Source: Thermomonas sp. (GTDB lineage Bacteria; Pseudomonadota; Gammaproteobacteria; Xanthomonadales; Xanthomonadaceae). From it: a stretch of DNA of 35,787 bases. The stretch is from positions 1 to 35,787 of the forward strand of contig NZ_JADZDS010000126.1 in assembly GCF_020850895.1 (NCBI RefSeq), given 5' to 3'. The notes below the pieces were generated by a model. That model worked only from the letters and a program-made list of their open reading frames with translations. It did no database searches and had not been told where the DNA came from. Within the stretch, counting starts at the first letter, position 1. Every line of letters begins with the position of its first letter. Shown here one piece after another: positions 10,057-18,777 of the stretch. The position numbers and the translations under genes were made by a program.

Positions 10057-10745
10057 ACAACAAGAAGATCAATTTCCGCGAACTGGACATCAACAACATT
10101 GGCGGCTGGCCGCGTCAGGCACAGTTGCTGTTCTGCGGCATCGTGGCCTTCGTGATCCTGGTGATCGGCTGGTCGCTGGTGGTGCGTGGCCAGCAAAAGG
10201 AGCTCGGGGGCCTGCAGGCACAGGAAGCTGACCTGAAGTCCGAATTCGCGACCAAACAGGGCCGGGCAGCCAATCTGGAGCCACTCAAGCAGCAGCTCGA
10301 TCAAATGAAGCAACAGCTGCAGCAGATGTTGCGGCAGCTGCCCAGCAAGACTGAAATGCCCGACCTGATCGTCGACGTGTCGCAGACAGCCTTGGCCACC
10401 GGCATCCAGAACGACCTGTTCCAGCCGGGCCAGGAAACCAAAAAAGACTTCTACGCCGAAAAGCCGATCACCCTGAGGATGGTCGGTACCTACCACCAGT
10501 TCGGCGCCTTCGTGAGCGGCGTGGCCTCGCTGCCGCGCGTGGTGATCATGACCATGCACGACATCTCGCTGAAGCCGAAGAATGAAACGCCGGGCGCACG
10601 CATTGGCGGGAACACCCCGCTGGAGCTGTCGGGAACCGTCAAGACCTACCGCTACCTGGATGAAGAAGAAGCGGCGCAATCTGCTGCACCGGCAACAGCT
10701 GGCGGCGCTGCCGCTGCACCTGCGCCGGCACAGGGGGGGAACTGA
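10053..10745 (+). CDS. pilO: Type IV pilus assembly protein PilO
   Basis: A 230-residue inner-membrane partner of PilN. The conserved N-terminus NFRELDINNIGGWP is followed by one membrane helix (LLFCGIVAFVILVIGWSLVV, about 27-46). A Gln/Leu-rich coiled-coil comes next (LEPLKQQLDQMKQQLQQMLRQLP, about 75-98, where I give the extent), then the periplasmic core with the recognisable AEKPITLRMVGTYHQFGAFV. The tail is Ala-rich. The start GTG overlaps the pilN stop (GTGA) and has AGGAGG at 10039-10044. PilN and PilO form a heterodimer that binds PilP and connects to the PilQ secretin. Confidence 0.97.
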   Translation: MNNKKINFRELDINNIGGWPRQAQLLFCGIVAFVILVIGWSLVVRGQQKELGGLQAQEADLKSEFATKQGRAANLEPLKQQLDQMKQQLQQMLRQLPSKTEMPDLIVDVSQTALATGIQNDLFQPGQETKKDFYAEKPITLRMVGTYHQFGAFVSGVASLPRVVIMTMHDISLKPKNETPGARIGGNTPLELSGTVKTYRYLDEEEAAQSAAPATAGGAAAAPAPAQGGN

Positions 10746-10746
10746 C

Positions 10747-11274
10747 ATGATGCAGATGCCAACCTTCTCGCGTTTGTCCAGCGTGCTGTTGCTCTCCATG
10801 GTTTGCGCCACCACTCTGGTTGGCTGCGGCATTGGTCGCGGTGAACTCGAAAAATGGGTGGCGGAGGAAAAGGCCAAGCCAGCGCCGCCGCTGGAGCCGC
10901 TGCCGGTGATGAAGCAGTTCGAGACATTCGAATACGCCGCGCAGAACATGCGGGATCCCTTCGACCAGACATTCAGTGGCGAAGGCTCCAGCGGCCCGCG
11001 TCCGGATCCGAACCGGCGTCGGCAGACGTTGGAGGGCTTTACCTTGGATACCCTGAAGATGGTGGGTACGCTGGGGGGCGGGAACAGCCTGACCGGCTTG
11101 GTCATGGCTCCCGACCGCGTCACCTACAAGGTGGTTCCCGGGAATTACATGGGGCAAAGCGACGGTCGCGTGACCGCCGTGCATGAAGACCGGATCGACC
11201 TCGTCGAACTGGTTCCGGATGGTGCAGGTGGCTGGCTGGAGCGCCCGGCCAAGCTGTCACTCGAAGCAAATTGA
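10747..11274 (+). CDS. pilP: Type IV pilus lipoprotein PilP
   Basis: A 175-residue inner-membrane lipoprotein that bridges PilN/PilO to the secretin PilQ. A signal peptide ends in the lipobox LVGC (near residue 27). The next segment is an extended linker (ELEKWVAEEKAKPAPPLEPL) as expected for PilP, with the conserved NMRDPFDQ after it. The beta-rich C-terminal domain has LEGFTLDTLKMVGTL and the late VTAVHEDRIDLVELVPD. The start at 10747 is one base after the pilO stop and follows a GGGGGGG run; ATG 10750 is an alternative. The length is normal. Confidence 0.96.
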   Translation: MMQMPTFSRLSSVLLLSMVCATTLVGCGIGRGELEKWVAEEKAKPAPPLEPLPVMKQFETFEYAAQNMRDPFDQTFSGEGSSGPRPDPNRRRQTLEGFTLDTLKMVGTLGGGNSLTGLVMAPDRVTYKVVPGNYMGQSDGRVTAVHEDRIDLVELVPDGAGGWLERPAKLSLEAN

Positions 11275-11289
11275 TTGGGGAATAGACCG

Positions 11290-13344
11290 ATGACCGTCAC
11301 CAACGCCAAGCAATCACTGCCCGCACGGCGCCGCTTGCCCCTCGGGGTTCTCGCGGCTGGAATCGCCGTGGGCCTGTACGCCGCCGGCGCCGGCGCATTC
11401 CCTGCGGCCGTCTTCACGGCTGGCATGGGCCAGTCCGCCACCGGCGCACTGGCCGATCCGGCCAAACGGACCCCGGACTCCGTCACCGTCTCCGCAATCG
11501 ACTTCAAGCGCGGGGATGGCGGATCCGGCAAGCTGATCCTGCGCTTCTCGGGCAACGGAGCCGCCCCCGACTTGCGAACCAGCGGGTCACGGGTGGTCGT
11601 CGACATTGGTAACGCACAGCTTCCTGCGGCCCTGCAGCGGCCAATCGATGTCCGCGATTTCGCCACCCCCGTGCAGAATGTCGAGGCTCATGCGACCAGC
11701 AGCGGTGCCCAGCTGGTGCTGGGGATGAACGGTGCGTTCGAGTCAATGGCCTACCAGAGCGGCAACGAATACATCGTCGAGATCGTGCCGCGCGCAGCGG
11801 CGCCAGCTTCGGCGCCAGCGGTCGGTGCGGTCACCACGGGTTCCGATTCGGGCAGTGCCGGCGTGCGGTACAGCGGCAGGCCGGTGACGTTCAACTTCCA
11901 GGACGTGCCGGTGCGCACGGTCCTGCAGCTGATCGCCGACGAATCCAAGCTCAACATCGTCGCCGCCGACACCGTGACCGGCAACGTCACCCTTCGCCTG
12001 ATCAACGTGCCATGGGACCAGGCGCTCGACCTGATCCTGCAGGCCAATAAACTCGACAAGCGGCGGAATGGCAACGTGGTCTGGGTTGCGCCGCAGGCGG
12101 AAATCGCGGCATTCGAGCAGGCCAAGGAAGATGCCCGCATCAGCTTGGAAGAGCGTGCCGAGAAGGTGACCGAGTACATCCCGGTCAACTACGCCAGCGC
12201 CGAGAAAATTGCCCAGATGCTCACGGACGGAAGCAAGGGCAACCAGACGGGAGGTGGAGGCCAGGGCGGTAGCACCGGCAGCAGTTCGCAGGATCGTGGC
12301 TTCCTGTCCTCACGCGGCAGCCTGAGTTTCGATGCCCGCACCAACACCCTGCTGGTGATTGACATCCCGCAGCGGGTCGCGGCGATCCGCGAATTGGTCC
12401 GACAGCTCGACAAGCCGGTCGATCAGGTGGTGATCGAGGCCCGGATCGTGATTGCCAACGAGAGCGTGGCGCGCGATCTGGGTGCCCGCTTCGGTATCAC
12501 CGGTTCCGCGCGCGATGGCCGCACCCAGTACGGCAACAGCATCGAGAACAACATTTCCAACTGGAACTCGGTGGCCAATACCAACAACGCCAACAACCAG
12601 CTTTATCAGACCGCGCTGGCCACCTACCTGAACGGTTGTGCGGGTTGCACGGCCAATGATCCAGGCGCTCCGCGCGCTCCAGGGATGGGTTGGAGCCCGA
12701 CGACGCCGAACTATGGCGTCAACACGATCACCCGAGGCCTGATGAGCAACCTGCCGGCTTTCCTGACGGGTGCCAATGCCGGGTCGCTGGCTCTGTCGAT
12801 CCTCAACGCGGGCTACGCGCTCGATGTGGAACTGTCGGCGATCCAGCAGCAGGGTCGTGGCGAGGTGATTTCCAACCCGCGCATCGTCACCAGCAACCAG
12901 AAGGAAGCGGTGATCCGCCAAGGCAAGGAGATCGGTTACCTCACCGTGTCCGGCGGCCAGGGCGGCAACGTCCCGACCGTGCAATTCAAGGAAGCCCTGC
13001 TGGAACTCAAGGTCACCCCGACCATCACCAACGATGGCCGCGTGTTCCTCGACATGGGGGTGAAGAAGGACGAGTTGGACAGCTGGATCAGCCTCGGCGC
13101 GTTCGGTCAGGTGCCACAGATCGCCCGCCGTGAGGTCAATACCGCGGTGCTGGTGGAGGATGGGCAGACGGTTGTGATCGGTGGTGTGTACGAATTCTCC
13201 GACCGTTCCGACATCACCAAGGTGCCGTTCCTCGGCGATATCCCGATCCTCGGCAACCTGTTCCGCAACAGGAGTCGTGGCAAGAGCAAGGCCGAGCTGT
13301 TGATCTTCGTGACGCCTAGGGTCATGCGCGTCAGCCAACGCTGA
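11290..13344 (+). CDS. pilQ: Type IV pilus secretin PilQ
   Basis: A 684-residue outer-membrane secretin through which the pilus emerges. A long signal peptide (about 1-36) is followed by a single AMIN peptidoglycan-binding domain (about 60-170; VSAIDFKRGDGGSGKLILRF). The STN domain comes next (about 200-270; FNFQDVPVRTVLQLIADESK), then NolW (about 290-390) with a Gly/Gln/Ser-rich insert, and the secretin domain. The signature is near the C-terminus (VEDGQTVVIGGVYE and VPFLGDIPILGNLFRN). ATG 11290 was chosen over TTG 11275 because GGGGA at 11277-11281 then has a normal spacing. Many PilQ proteins have two or three AMIN domains, so one is at the low end. Confidence 0.96.
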   Translation: MTVTNAKQSLPARRRLPLGVLAAGIAVGLYAAGAGAFPAAVFTAGMGQSATGALADPAKRTPDSVTVSAIDFKRGDGGSGKLILRFSGNGAAPDLRTSGSRVVVDIGNAQLPAALQRPIDVRDFATPVQNVEAHATSSGAQLVLGMNGAFESMAYQSGNEYIVEIVPRAAAPASAPAVGAVTTGSDSGSAGVRYSGRPVTFNFQDVPVRTVLQLIADESKLNIVAADTVTGNVTLRLINVPWDQALDLILQANKLDKRRNGNVVWVAPQAEIAAFEQAKEDARISLEERAEKVTEYIPVNYASAEKIAQMLTDGSKGNQTGGGGQGGSTGSSSQDRGFLSSRGSLSFDARTNTLLVIDIPQRVAAIRELVRQLDKPVDQVVIEARIVIANESVARDLGARFGITGSARDGRTQYGNSIENNISNWNSVANTNNANNQLYQTALATYLNGCAGCTANDPGAPRAPGMGWSPTTPNYGVNTITRGLMSNLPAFLTGANAGSLALSILNAGYALDVELSAIQQQGRGEVISNPRIVTSNQKEAVIRQGKEIGYLTVSGGQGGNVPTVQFKEALLELKVTPTITNDGRVFLDMGVKKDELDSWISLGAFGQVPQIARREVNTAVLVEDGQTVVIGGVYEFSDRSDITKVPFLGDIPILGNLFRNRSRGKSKAELLIFVTPRVMRVSQR

Positions 13345-13372
13345 TTGGCGACGGGTCGAGTCGATGCATACG

Positions 13373-13401
13373 AACGGGGGCCGCAAGGCCCCCGTTTCAT
13401 T
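13373..13401 (+). terminator. Rho-independent terminator of pilMNOPQ
   Basis: Perfect 10-bp stem AACGGGGGCC (13373-13382), GCAA tetraloop, GGCCCCCGTT (13387-13396), then TCATT. It lies 28 bases after the pilQ stop. Confidence 0.85.
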
Positions 13402-13493
13402 GCTGGCATCGAGCGACGCCCTGAACCTTTCGCCATGAACTGGGTCTGAGTGCACGACGTTCGGCACAGATCGATCAGCCGCAAGAGACATGA

Positions 13494-14486
13494 ATGGATA
13501 GCCAGACCGTGGATGATTCGGGCTTGAAGGTGCGCTTCGATGCACTGCGTGTCGAATTGGCGGGGGAAGTCGTCGGGCAGGATCGCCTGATCGAGCGCCT
13601 GTTGATCACCCTGCTCGCCGACGGCCACCTGCTGGTGGAAGGTGCGCCGGGGCTCGCCAAGACCACGGCGATCCGCGCGCTGGCGGGGCGGTTGGACGCG
13701 GACTTCGCGCGTATCCAGTTCACCCCCGACCTGTTGCCGGCGGATGTCACCGGCAGCGATGTCTGGCGGCCGCAGGACGGCCATTTCGAATTCCAGCCGG
13801 GGCCAGTCTTCCATTCGATCCTGCTGGCCGACGAGATCAATCGCGCACCGGCCAAGGTGCAGTCCGCCTTGCTGGAGGCGATGGGCGAGCGCCAAGTGAC
13901 GGTCGGCAAACGCACGTGGCCGCTGCCCGAATTGTTCCTTGTGATGGCCACCCAGAACCCGATCGAGCAGGAAGGCACGTTCCCGTTGCCGGAAGCGCAG
14001 CTCGATCGCTTCCTCATGTATGTCCGGATCGGCTATCCGCAGGCGGACACCGAATCCGACATCCTGCGCATCGCACGTGAACGCGCCCGCATGGGTGGAT
14101 CATCGCCAATTGCCGCGATGGTGCACCTGTCCCGGCAGGAGGTGTTCGCCGCGCGTCGCGCCGTGCTTGAGCTGCACATGGCACCGGCACTGGAACGCTA
14201 TCTCATTGAATTGGTGCTGGCCTCGCGCGAGCCGGCACGCTACGACGCAGGGCTGGCCCGGAAGATCGCCTGGGGTGCCAGTCCGCGCGGCTCGATCGCA
14301 TTGGAGCGTTGCGCGCGTGCGCGGGCGTGGCTGTCGGGGCGCGATTTCGTGACCCCTGAGGACGTGCGCGAGGTGGCACCGGACGTGCTCGGCCATCGGG
14401 TTCTGCCCAGCTTCGAGGCCAGTGCCGAAGGCTGGGATGGGCCGCGCTTGGTGGCGGAACTGCTGCGGTTGGTGCCGCTGCCTTGA
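13494..14486 (+). CDS. moxR: MoxR-family AAA+ ATPase
   Basis: A 330-residue AAA+ chaperone-like ATPase, usually encoded with DUF58 and von Willebrand A proteins and thought to assist folding or activation of envelope complexes. Walker A is GAPGLAKT, Walker B ILLADEIN, and the sensor region MATQNPIEQEGTFPLPEAQLDRF is diagnostic of MoxR. The C-terminal lid (YDAGLARKIAWGASPRGSIAL) carries the conserved GASPR. It heads a six-gene Bat operon. The start has only a weak AAGAGA before it. Homologues begin at a similar point. Confidence 0.95.
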   Translation: MDSQTVDDSGLKVRFDALRVELAGEVVGQDRLIERLLITLLADGHLLVEGAPGLAKTTAIRALAGRLDADFARIQFTPDLLPADVTGSDVWRPQDGHFEFQPGPVFHSILLADEINRAPAKVQSALLEAMGERQVTVGKRTWPLPELFLVMATQNPIEQEGTFPLPEAQLDRFLMYVRIGYPQADTESDILRIARERARMGGSSPIAAMVHLSRQEVFAARRAVLELHMAPALERYLIELVLASREPARYDAGLARKIAWGASPRGSIALERCARARAWLSGRDFVTPEDVREVAPDVLGHRVLPSFEASAEGWDGPRLVAELLRLVPLP

Positions 14487-14514
14487 GGGTGGCGATCAAG
14501 ACGTCGTTCGAATC

Positions 14515-15429
14515 ATGAGTGAGGCGCGTTCCAGCACCGGCACGATTCCGACGCTTACGGAGCTGATCGGGTTGCGGGCGATGACCCACACGCGAACTGG
14601 AGCGAAGCAGGGCCGGCATGGGTTGTTGGCACAAGCGTCCTCACGATTGCTCGGGCGTGGGATGGAATATGCCGAGTCGCGCCGGTATGTTCCTGGTGAC
14701 GACGCGCGCTTGATCGACTGGCGGCTGACCGCACGCACCGGCCACACCCACACCAAATTGTTCCAAGCCGAGCGTGAGCGGCTGACCCTGATCGTCGCCG
14801 ACACTGCACCCGCGCTGTATTTCGGAACCCGGGTGCGTTTCAAGTCGGTGCAGGCCGCGCGTGCGGGGGCGCTGATGGCGTGGCAGGCGGTGCGCGATGG
14901 TGATCGGATCGCCGCGTTGCGTGGCAGCCAGCGCGAGCCGCCGGTCGCCCCTGCGGCCGGCCAGCGTGGTGCACTGCGCACACTGGATGCCTTGGTGCGC
15001 TGGTACACGAAGCGGCCAGATGAGGATGCCGGCTTGTCGCTGGCGCTGGATCATGCGCGGCGCCTGCTGCGGCCGGGCTCGCGCCTGCTGGTGCTGGCCG
15101 AACCGGCGAGCATTGCCAGCGTCCCCGAACTGCTCTGGCCCGAATTGGCACGCCACCACGACGCACGCGTGCTGCTACTGACCGATCCGCTGGAACACCG
15201 CCCGCCGGTGGCGCGGTTGCCGTTCGCACTCGGCGATGGCCGATTGGAGCTGGGGCTGGATCAGGCCGCTGTGCGCCAGCGCTGGAAGCAGGCCTTCGAT
15301 GGCGTGCTGGAGCAGGCTCTGGCGTGCCTGTCGAGCCATGGGCTGGCGGCTGCGTCGCTGTCCAGCGACACGCCCACCGAGATCGTGCGGGACCTGTTGC
15401 GCCATCCCCCTGCGAGGCGCGTTTCGTGA
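14515..15429 (+). CDS. DUF58 protein of the Bat operon
   Basis: A 304-residue DUF58 protein. The family core is clear: YAESRRYVPGDDARLIDWRL followed by TARTGHTHTKLFQAERE. A second conserved part is the vWA-like fold starting LTLIVADTAPALYFG. No membrane segment is evident. The start ATG 14515 lies 28 bases after moxR; the upstream frame to 14422 overlaps moxR and was rejected. The stop overlaps the next start (GTGA at 15426-15429). DUF58 proteins are partners of MoxR ATPases; the biochemical role is not established. Confidence 0.93.
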   Translation: MSEARSSTGTIPTLTELIGLRAMTHTRTGAKQGRHGLLAQASSRLLGRGMEYAESRRYVPGDDARLIDWRLTARTGHTHTKLFQAERERLTLIVADTAPALYFGTRVRFKSVQAARAGALMAWQAVRDGDRIAALRGSQREPPVAPAAGQRGALRTLDALVRWYTKRPDEDAGLSLALDHARRLLRPGSRLLVLAEPASIASVPELLWPELARHHDARVLLLTDPLEHRPPVARLPFALGDGRLELGLDQAAVRQRWKQAFDGVLEQALACLSSHGLAAASLSSDTPTEIVRDLLRHPPARRVS

Positions 15430-15878
15430 TCGCGCCGTTGCCGCTCAAGCCGATGCATCCGGGCATGCCACCCAGTTGGTGGCCGCCGGCACCGGGCTGG
15501 TGGCTGGTGGCGGTCGTGCTGCTGGTGGTCGTGCTCGCAATCATGCTGTGGCGACGGCGTAGGGCGCGCCGGCATGCAGCGTGGGCGCGATTGTTCGATC
15601 AAACCATCGACGCGGCGATGACGCCCGCCGCCAAGGTCGCGGCGGTGTCGCAGCTGCTGCGCCGCGCCGCGCGCCGGATCGATCCGCAGGCCGATCGCCT
15701 GCTGGGCGAGGAGTGGCTGCGCTTCCTGGATGTCGGGCTGTCACCGGCGGTCTTCCAGACCGAGTCGGGAACCTTGCTGGTCGAGGGCGCGTTTCGTCCG
15801 CAGGTCGATGCGGACGCGGTGGATGCGCTGTGCGTGGCGGCGCGCAAGCGCTATCTCGACTGGATGCGGCGCGCATGA
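15426..15878 (+). CDS. DUF4381 membrane protein of the Bat operon
   Basis: A 150-residue protein with a short periplasmic N-terminus (LPLKPMHPGMPPSWWPPAPG), one membrane helix (about 22-42, WWLVAVVLLVVVLAIMLW) followed by an Arg-rich stop (RRRRARR), and a cytoplasmic helical domain. The layout and the PSWWPPAPGWW motif match DUF4381 proteins found between DUF58 and BatA in gammaproteobacterial Bat operons. GTG 15426 overlaps the DUF58 stop, and the stop overlaps the batA start as ATGA, so the proteins are probably made in fixed ratio. Confidence 0.9.
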   Translation: MIAPLPLKPMHPGMPPSWWPPAPGWWLVAVVLLVVVLAIMLWRRRRARRHAAWARLFDQTIDAAMTPAAKVAAVSQLLRRAARRIDPQADRLLGEEWLRFLDVGLSPAVFQTESGTLLVEGAFRPQVDADAVDALCVAARKRYLDWMRRA

Positions 15879-16879
15879 GCCTGTTCCCGCAAGCCTTGCT
15901 GGTCGATGGCTTTGCGTGGCCGTGGGTGCTGGCCGCCATCGTGCTGCCGATTGCGATCCACCTGCTGCCTGCACGGTCCACCCAGGGCCCGGCGCTGAAG
16001 GTGCCGTGGACGCAGCGCTTGCAGGCGATCGCCAAGGGTGCACCTGGGCGCGGCAAGGCCGTGCGGTTCCCGTGGCTGTTGCTGTGCGCTTGGATGCTTC
16101 TCTGCCTTGCCGCTGCGCGGCCGCAGCGGTTGGGGCCGGAAATCGCGCCTGCACAGGCCGGGCGTGACCTGCAATTGGTGCTGGACCTGTCCGCCAGCAT
16201 GGGTCAGGAGGACATGCAGCTCGGTGGCGGCGCGGTGGATCGGCTGACTGCGGCCAAGGCGGTGCTGTCCGATTTCATCGACCGTCGCGCGGGAGACCGT
16301 CTTGGCCTGATCGTGTTCGGTGATCGCGCCTTCGCGCTGACGCCGTTGACTGCGGATCGTGACAGCGTGCGCCAGCAGCTCAACGACACCCAGCTCGGGC
16401 TGGTGGGGCGTTCGACCGCACTCGGTGATGCCATGGGCCTTGCGACCAAGCGATTGCAGGCGCAGCCGGCCAAGCAGCGGGTGGTGATCGTGCTCACCGA
16501 TGGCATGAGCAATTCCGGCATCCTCGATCCGCAGCGCGCGGCGCAGATCGCCCACGATGCGGGCGTGCGCATCTACACGATTGCGTTTGGGGGCGATGGC
16601 CAGGGCGTGTCGCTGTTCGGCTTCCAGTTGCCGCTCGGTGGCGGCGATGAGGTGGATGAAGACGGCCTGCGCAAGATCGCCGAGACCACCGGCGGCCGCT
16701 TTTATCGTGCGCGCGATGCCGACGAACTGGCGGGCATCTATTCCCAGATCGATCGGCTTGAACCGACCCGCCACGCCGGACTGCCGCTGCGGCCGCGCAT
16801 CGAGCTGTATCCGTGGCCGTTGGGCATGGCGATGGGTATTGGTCTGCTGGCGCTGTGGTTACGCGGGAGGCGGCGATGA
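15875..16879 (+). CDS. batA: BatA-like von Willebrand factor A protein
   Basis: A 334-residue inner-membrane protein. Two hydrophobic segments near the N-terminus (about 13-31 and 64-80) and one near the C-terminus (LGMAMGIGLLALWL) bracket a vWA domain exposed to one side of the membrane. The metal-ion-dependent adhesion site is complete: DLSASM (DxSxS), the Thr in GRSTALGDAM, and the Asp in VLTDGMSNSG. The N-terminal family motif is LLPARSTQGPALKVPW. It starts in an ATGA overlap with DUF4381 and ends in another with the next vWA gene. Bat proteins were first linked to aerotolerance in Bacteroides; the role here is inferred from family only. Confidence 0.94.
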   Translation: MSLFPQALLVDGFAWPWVLAAIVLPIAIHLLPARSTQGPALKVPWTQRLQAIAKGAPGRGKAVRFPWLLLCAWMLLCLAAARPQRLGPEIAPAQAGRDLQLVLDLSASMGQEDMQLGGGAVDRLTAAKAVLSDFIDRRAGDRLGLIVFGDRAFALTPLTADRDSVRQQLNDTQLGLVGRSTALGDAMGLATKRLQAQPAKQRVVIVLTDGMSNSGILDPQRAAQIAHDAGVRIYTIAFGGDGQGVSLFGFQLPLGGGDEVDEDGLRKIAETTGGRFYRARDADELAGIYSQIDRLEPTRHAGLPLRPRIELYPWPLGMAMGIGLLALWLRGRRR

Positions 16880-18777
16880 GCGCCTTGATCGACACCCTCG
16901 GCCAGCTGCATGTCCTGCGCCCGTGGTGGTTGCTGGCGCTGCTGCCCTTGCTGGCATTGGCGATCCTGTTGAAAGCACGCGCGCGGCGTCGCTCGGTTTG
17001 GCAGGACGCGGTCGATCCGCACCTGTTGCCGCATCTCCTTGACGATGGCAAACACGGCGCGGCATCGTCGAACTGGCCGCGGCTGAGGGCATTGCTTGCG
17101 GGTGTGCTGGCCGTGTTGGCGCTGTCCGGGCCGAGCCTGCGCAAGCTGGAGCAGCCATTGCTGCAAACCCGCGAGCCCTTGGTGGTGGCGCTGGATCTGT
17201 CGCAGGCGACGCTGGCGAATGACCTGCCGCCGAATCGTTTGGCGCAAGCGCGGGCAAAGCTCGCTGATCTGCTGCGCCTGCGTGATGGTGGGCAGATCGC
17301 ACTGGTCGCGTTTGCCGACGATGCCTACACCGTTGCCCCGCTGACACCCGATGCCGCGAATGTGGCGTTGTATCTCGACGCGCTGTCACCCGAGGTGATG
17401 CCGGCCGATGGCCACCATGTCGATCGTGCGATCACGTGGTCGCTGTCGCTGCTGCACCAAGCCGGTTTTGCGCATGGCATCATCCTGCTGATCACCGACC
17501 ATGCCGATGCCAGTGCGATTGCCGAGGCGCAACGCGTCCATGCGCAAGGGGACGGGGTGATGGTGCTCGGATTGGGCAGTCCGCGCGGTGGTGTCTATCG
17601 GAACGGAGACACGCTCGAATCCGCCAAGCTGGATGTCGACTCGTTGCAACGCTTGGCCGCTGCCGGCGGCGGACGTTATGCATCGATCACGCTGGACGCG
17701 TCCGACTTGCGCGCGCTGGGTGTCCTTGATCCGCAGCAGGACGTGGCACGCACCGCGCGTGGCGAGACCGCGGCGTTGTGGCAAGACGATGGTTACTGGC
17801 TGATTCCACTGGTGATGTTGCTGGTGCTGCCGTGGTTCCGCCGTGGCGGTGCGCTGGCCGTGGTCCTCGTTTGCACCCTGTGGCTGCCGACGGCGCGCGC
17901 GCAGCAGGCCGCACCGCAAGCCACGCCGCAAGGCAGCCTGTGGCAACGCGCCGACCAGGCGGGCTGGGCACGGATGCAGCAAGGCATCGCCGATTACCGG
18001 CGTGGCGAATACGCTGCTGCGATCGCCAAGCTTTCCGGCCTGCCCGGTGCCGAAGCGCAATACAACCTCGGCAATGCGCTGGCACAGGCCGGGCGGTATC
18101 CGGAAGCGATTGCGGCCTATGATCGCGCGCTGCAACTGCAGCCGGGCATGGCTGACGCACGCTTTAACCGTGACCTGGTGCACGCCGCCCAGCGTCGCCA
18201 GCAGCAACATCAGCAGCAGAACCAGCAACAGAACCAGCAGCAGAATCAGCAGCAGAATCAGCAGCAGAACCCGCAACAGAACCCGCAGCAGAACCCGCAA
18301 CAGAACCCGCAGCAGAACCCGCAGCAGAATCAGCAGCAGAATCAGCAGCAGAACCAGCAGCAGAACCCGCAGCAGAACCCGCAGCAGAACCAGCAGCAGA
18401 ACCAGCAGCAGAACCAGCAGCAGAACCCGCAGCAGAATCCGCAGCAGAATCCGCAGCAGAATCCGCAGCAGAATCAGCACGGACGTCAGACGCCGTCGCA
18501 AGGCGTGCCACAACCGCCCAAGCCAGCCGATGCGCAGGCCCAGCAGCGCGCGGATGCGGCGCAACGCCAGCGCATGCAGGACGCCCTGCGTGAACAACAG
18601 TCGCCCCCCCGGCGAGCGTCGCAAACGACACCCGCCAGTGCGCAGGAAACGCCGGAGCAGCGCGAACGCCGGCTGACCAATCAGGCCTGGCTGCAGCGGG
18701 TGCCGGATGATCCCGGCGCATTGCTGCGCGCACGCTTCCTGCTGGAAGCACGTCGTCGCAGTGGGGACGCACAATGA
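16876..18777 (+). CDS. Fused BatB/BatC: vWA and TPR protein with Gln/Asn/Pro repeats
   Basis: A 633-residue protein joining what are two genes (batB, batC) in some bacteria. Two N-terminal membrane helices (about 15-32 and 72-90) precede a vWA domain (about 98-300). Its DxSxS site reads DLSQA, so the last Ser is lost. Two more hydrophobic segments follow (about 306-340), then a TPR region (YNLGNALAQAGRYPEAIAAYDRALQLQPG, about 397-425; given for its extent in two parts: YNLGNALAQAGRYP and EAIAAYDRALQLQPG). Next come 22 tandem (Q/P)QQN tetrapeptides and a charged C-terminus ending in LLEARRRSGDAQ. GGGAGG lies 5 bases before the ATG. The start overlaps batA and the stop overlaps batD (both ATGA). 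Confidence 0.93.
   Translation: MSALIDTLGQLHVLRPWWLLALLPLLALAILLKARARRRSVWQDAVDPHLLPHLLDDGKHGAASSNWPRLRALLAGVLAVLALSGPSLRKLEQPLLQTREPLVVALDLSQATLANDLPPNRLAQARAKLADLLRLRDGGQIALVAFADDAYTVAPLTPDAANVALYLDALSPEVMPADGHHVDRAITWSLSLLHQAGFAHGIILLITDHADASAIAEAQRVHAQGDGVMVLGLGSPRGGVYRNGDTLESAKLDVDSLQRLAAAGGGRYASITLDASDLRALGVLDPQQDVARTARGETAALWQDDGYWLIPLVMLLVLPWFRRGGALAVVLVCTLWLPTARAQQAAPQATPQGSLWQRADQAGWARMQQGIADYRRGEYAAAIAKLSGLPGAEAQYNLGNALAQAGRYPEAIAAYDRALQLQPGMADARFNRDLVHAAQRRQQQHQQQNQQQNQQQNQQQNQQQNPQQNPQQNPQQNPQQNPQQNQQQNQQQNQQQNPQQNPQQNQQQNQQQNQQQNPQQNPQQNPQQNPQQNQHGRQTPSQGVPQPPKPADAQAQQRADAAQRQRMQDALREQQSPPRRASQTTPASAQETPEQRERRLTNQAWLQRVPDDPGALLRARFLLEARRRSGDAQ
18211..18474 (+). repeat. 12-base tandem repeat, 22 in-frame copies
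   Basis: The unit is CAGCAGCAGAAY or CCGCAGCAGAAY, encoding QQQN or PQQN. Reading from 18211 the blocks are 5 QQQN, 5 PQQN, 3 QQQN, 2 PQQN, 3 QQQN and 4 PQQN. The frame is kept throughout. The near-identity of the units and the block pattern suggest recent expansion by slippage or recombination. Confidence 0.95.

Noticed and set aside
18211..18474. CRISPR-like array
   Set aside because: Regular 12-base units have no spacers, keep a reading frame and sit inside a gene.
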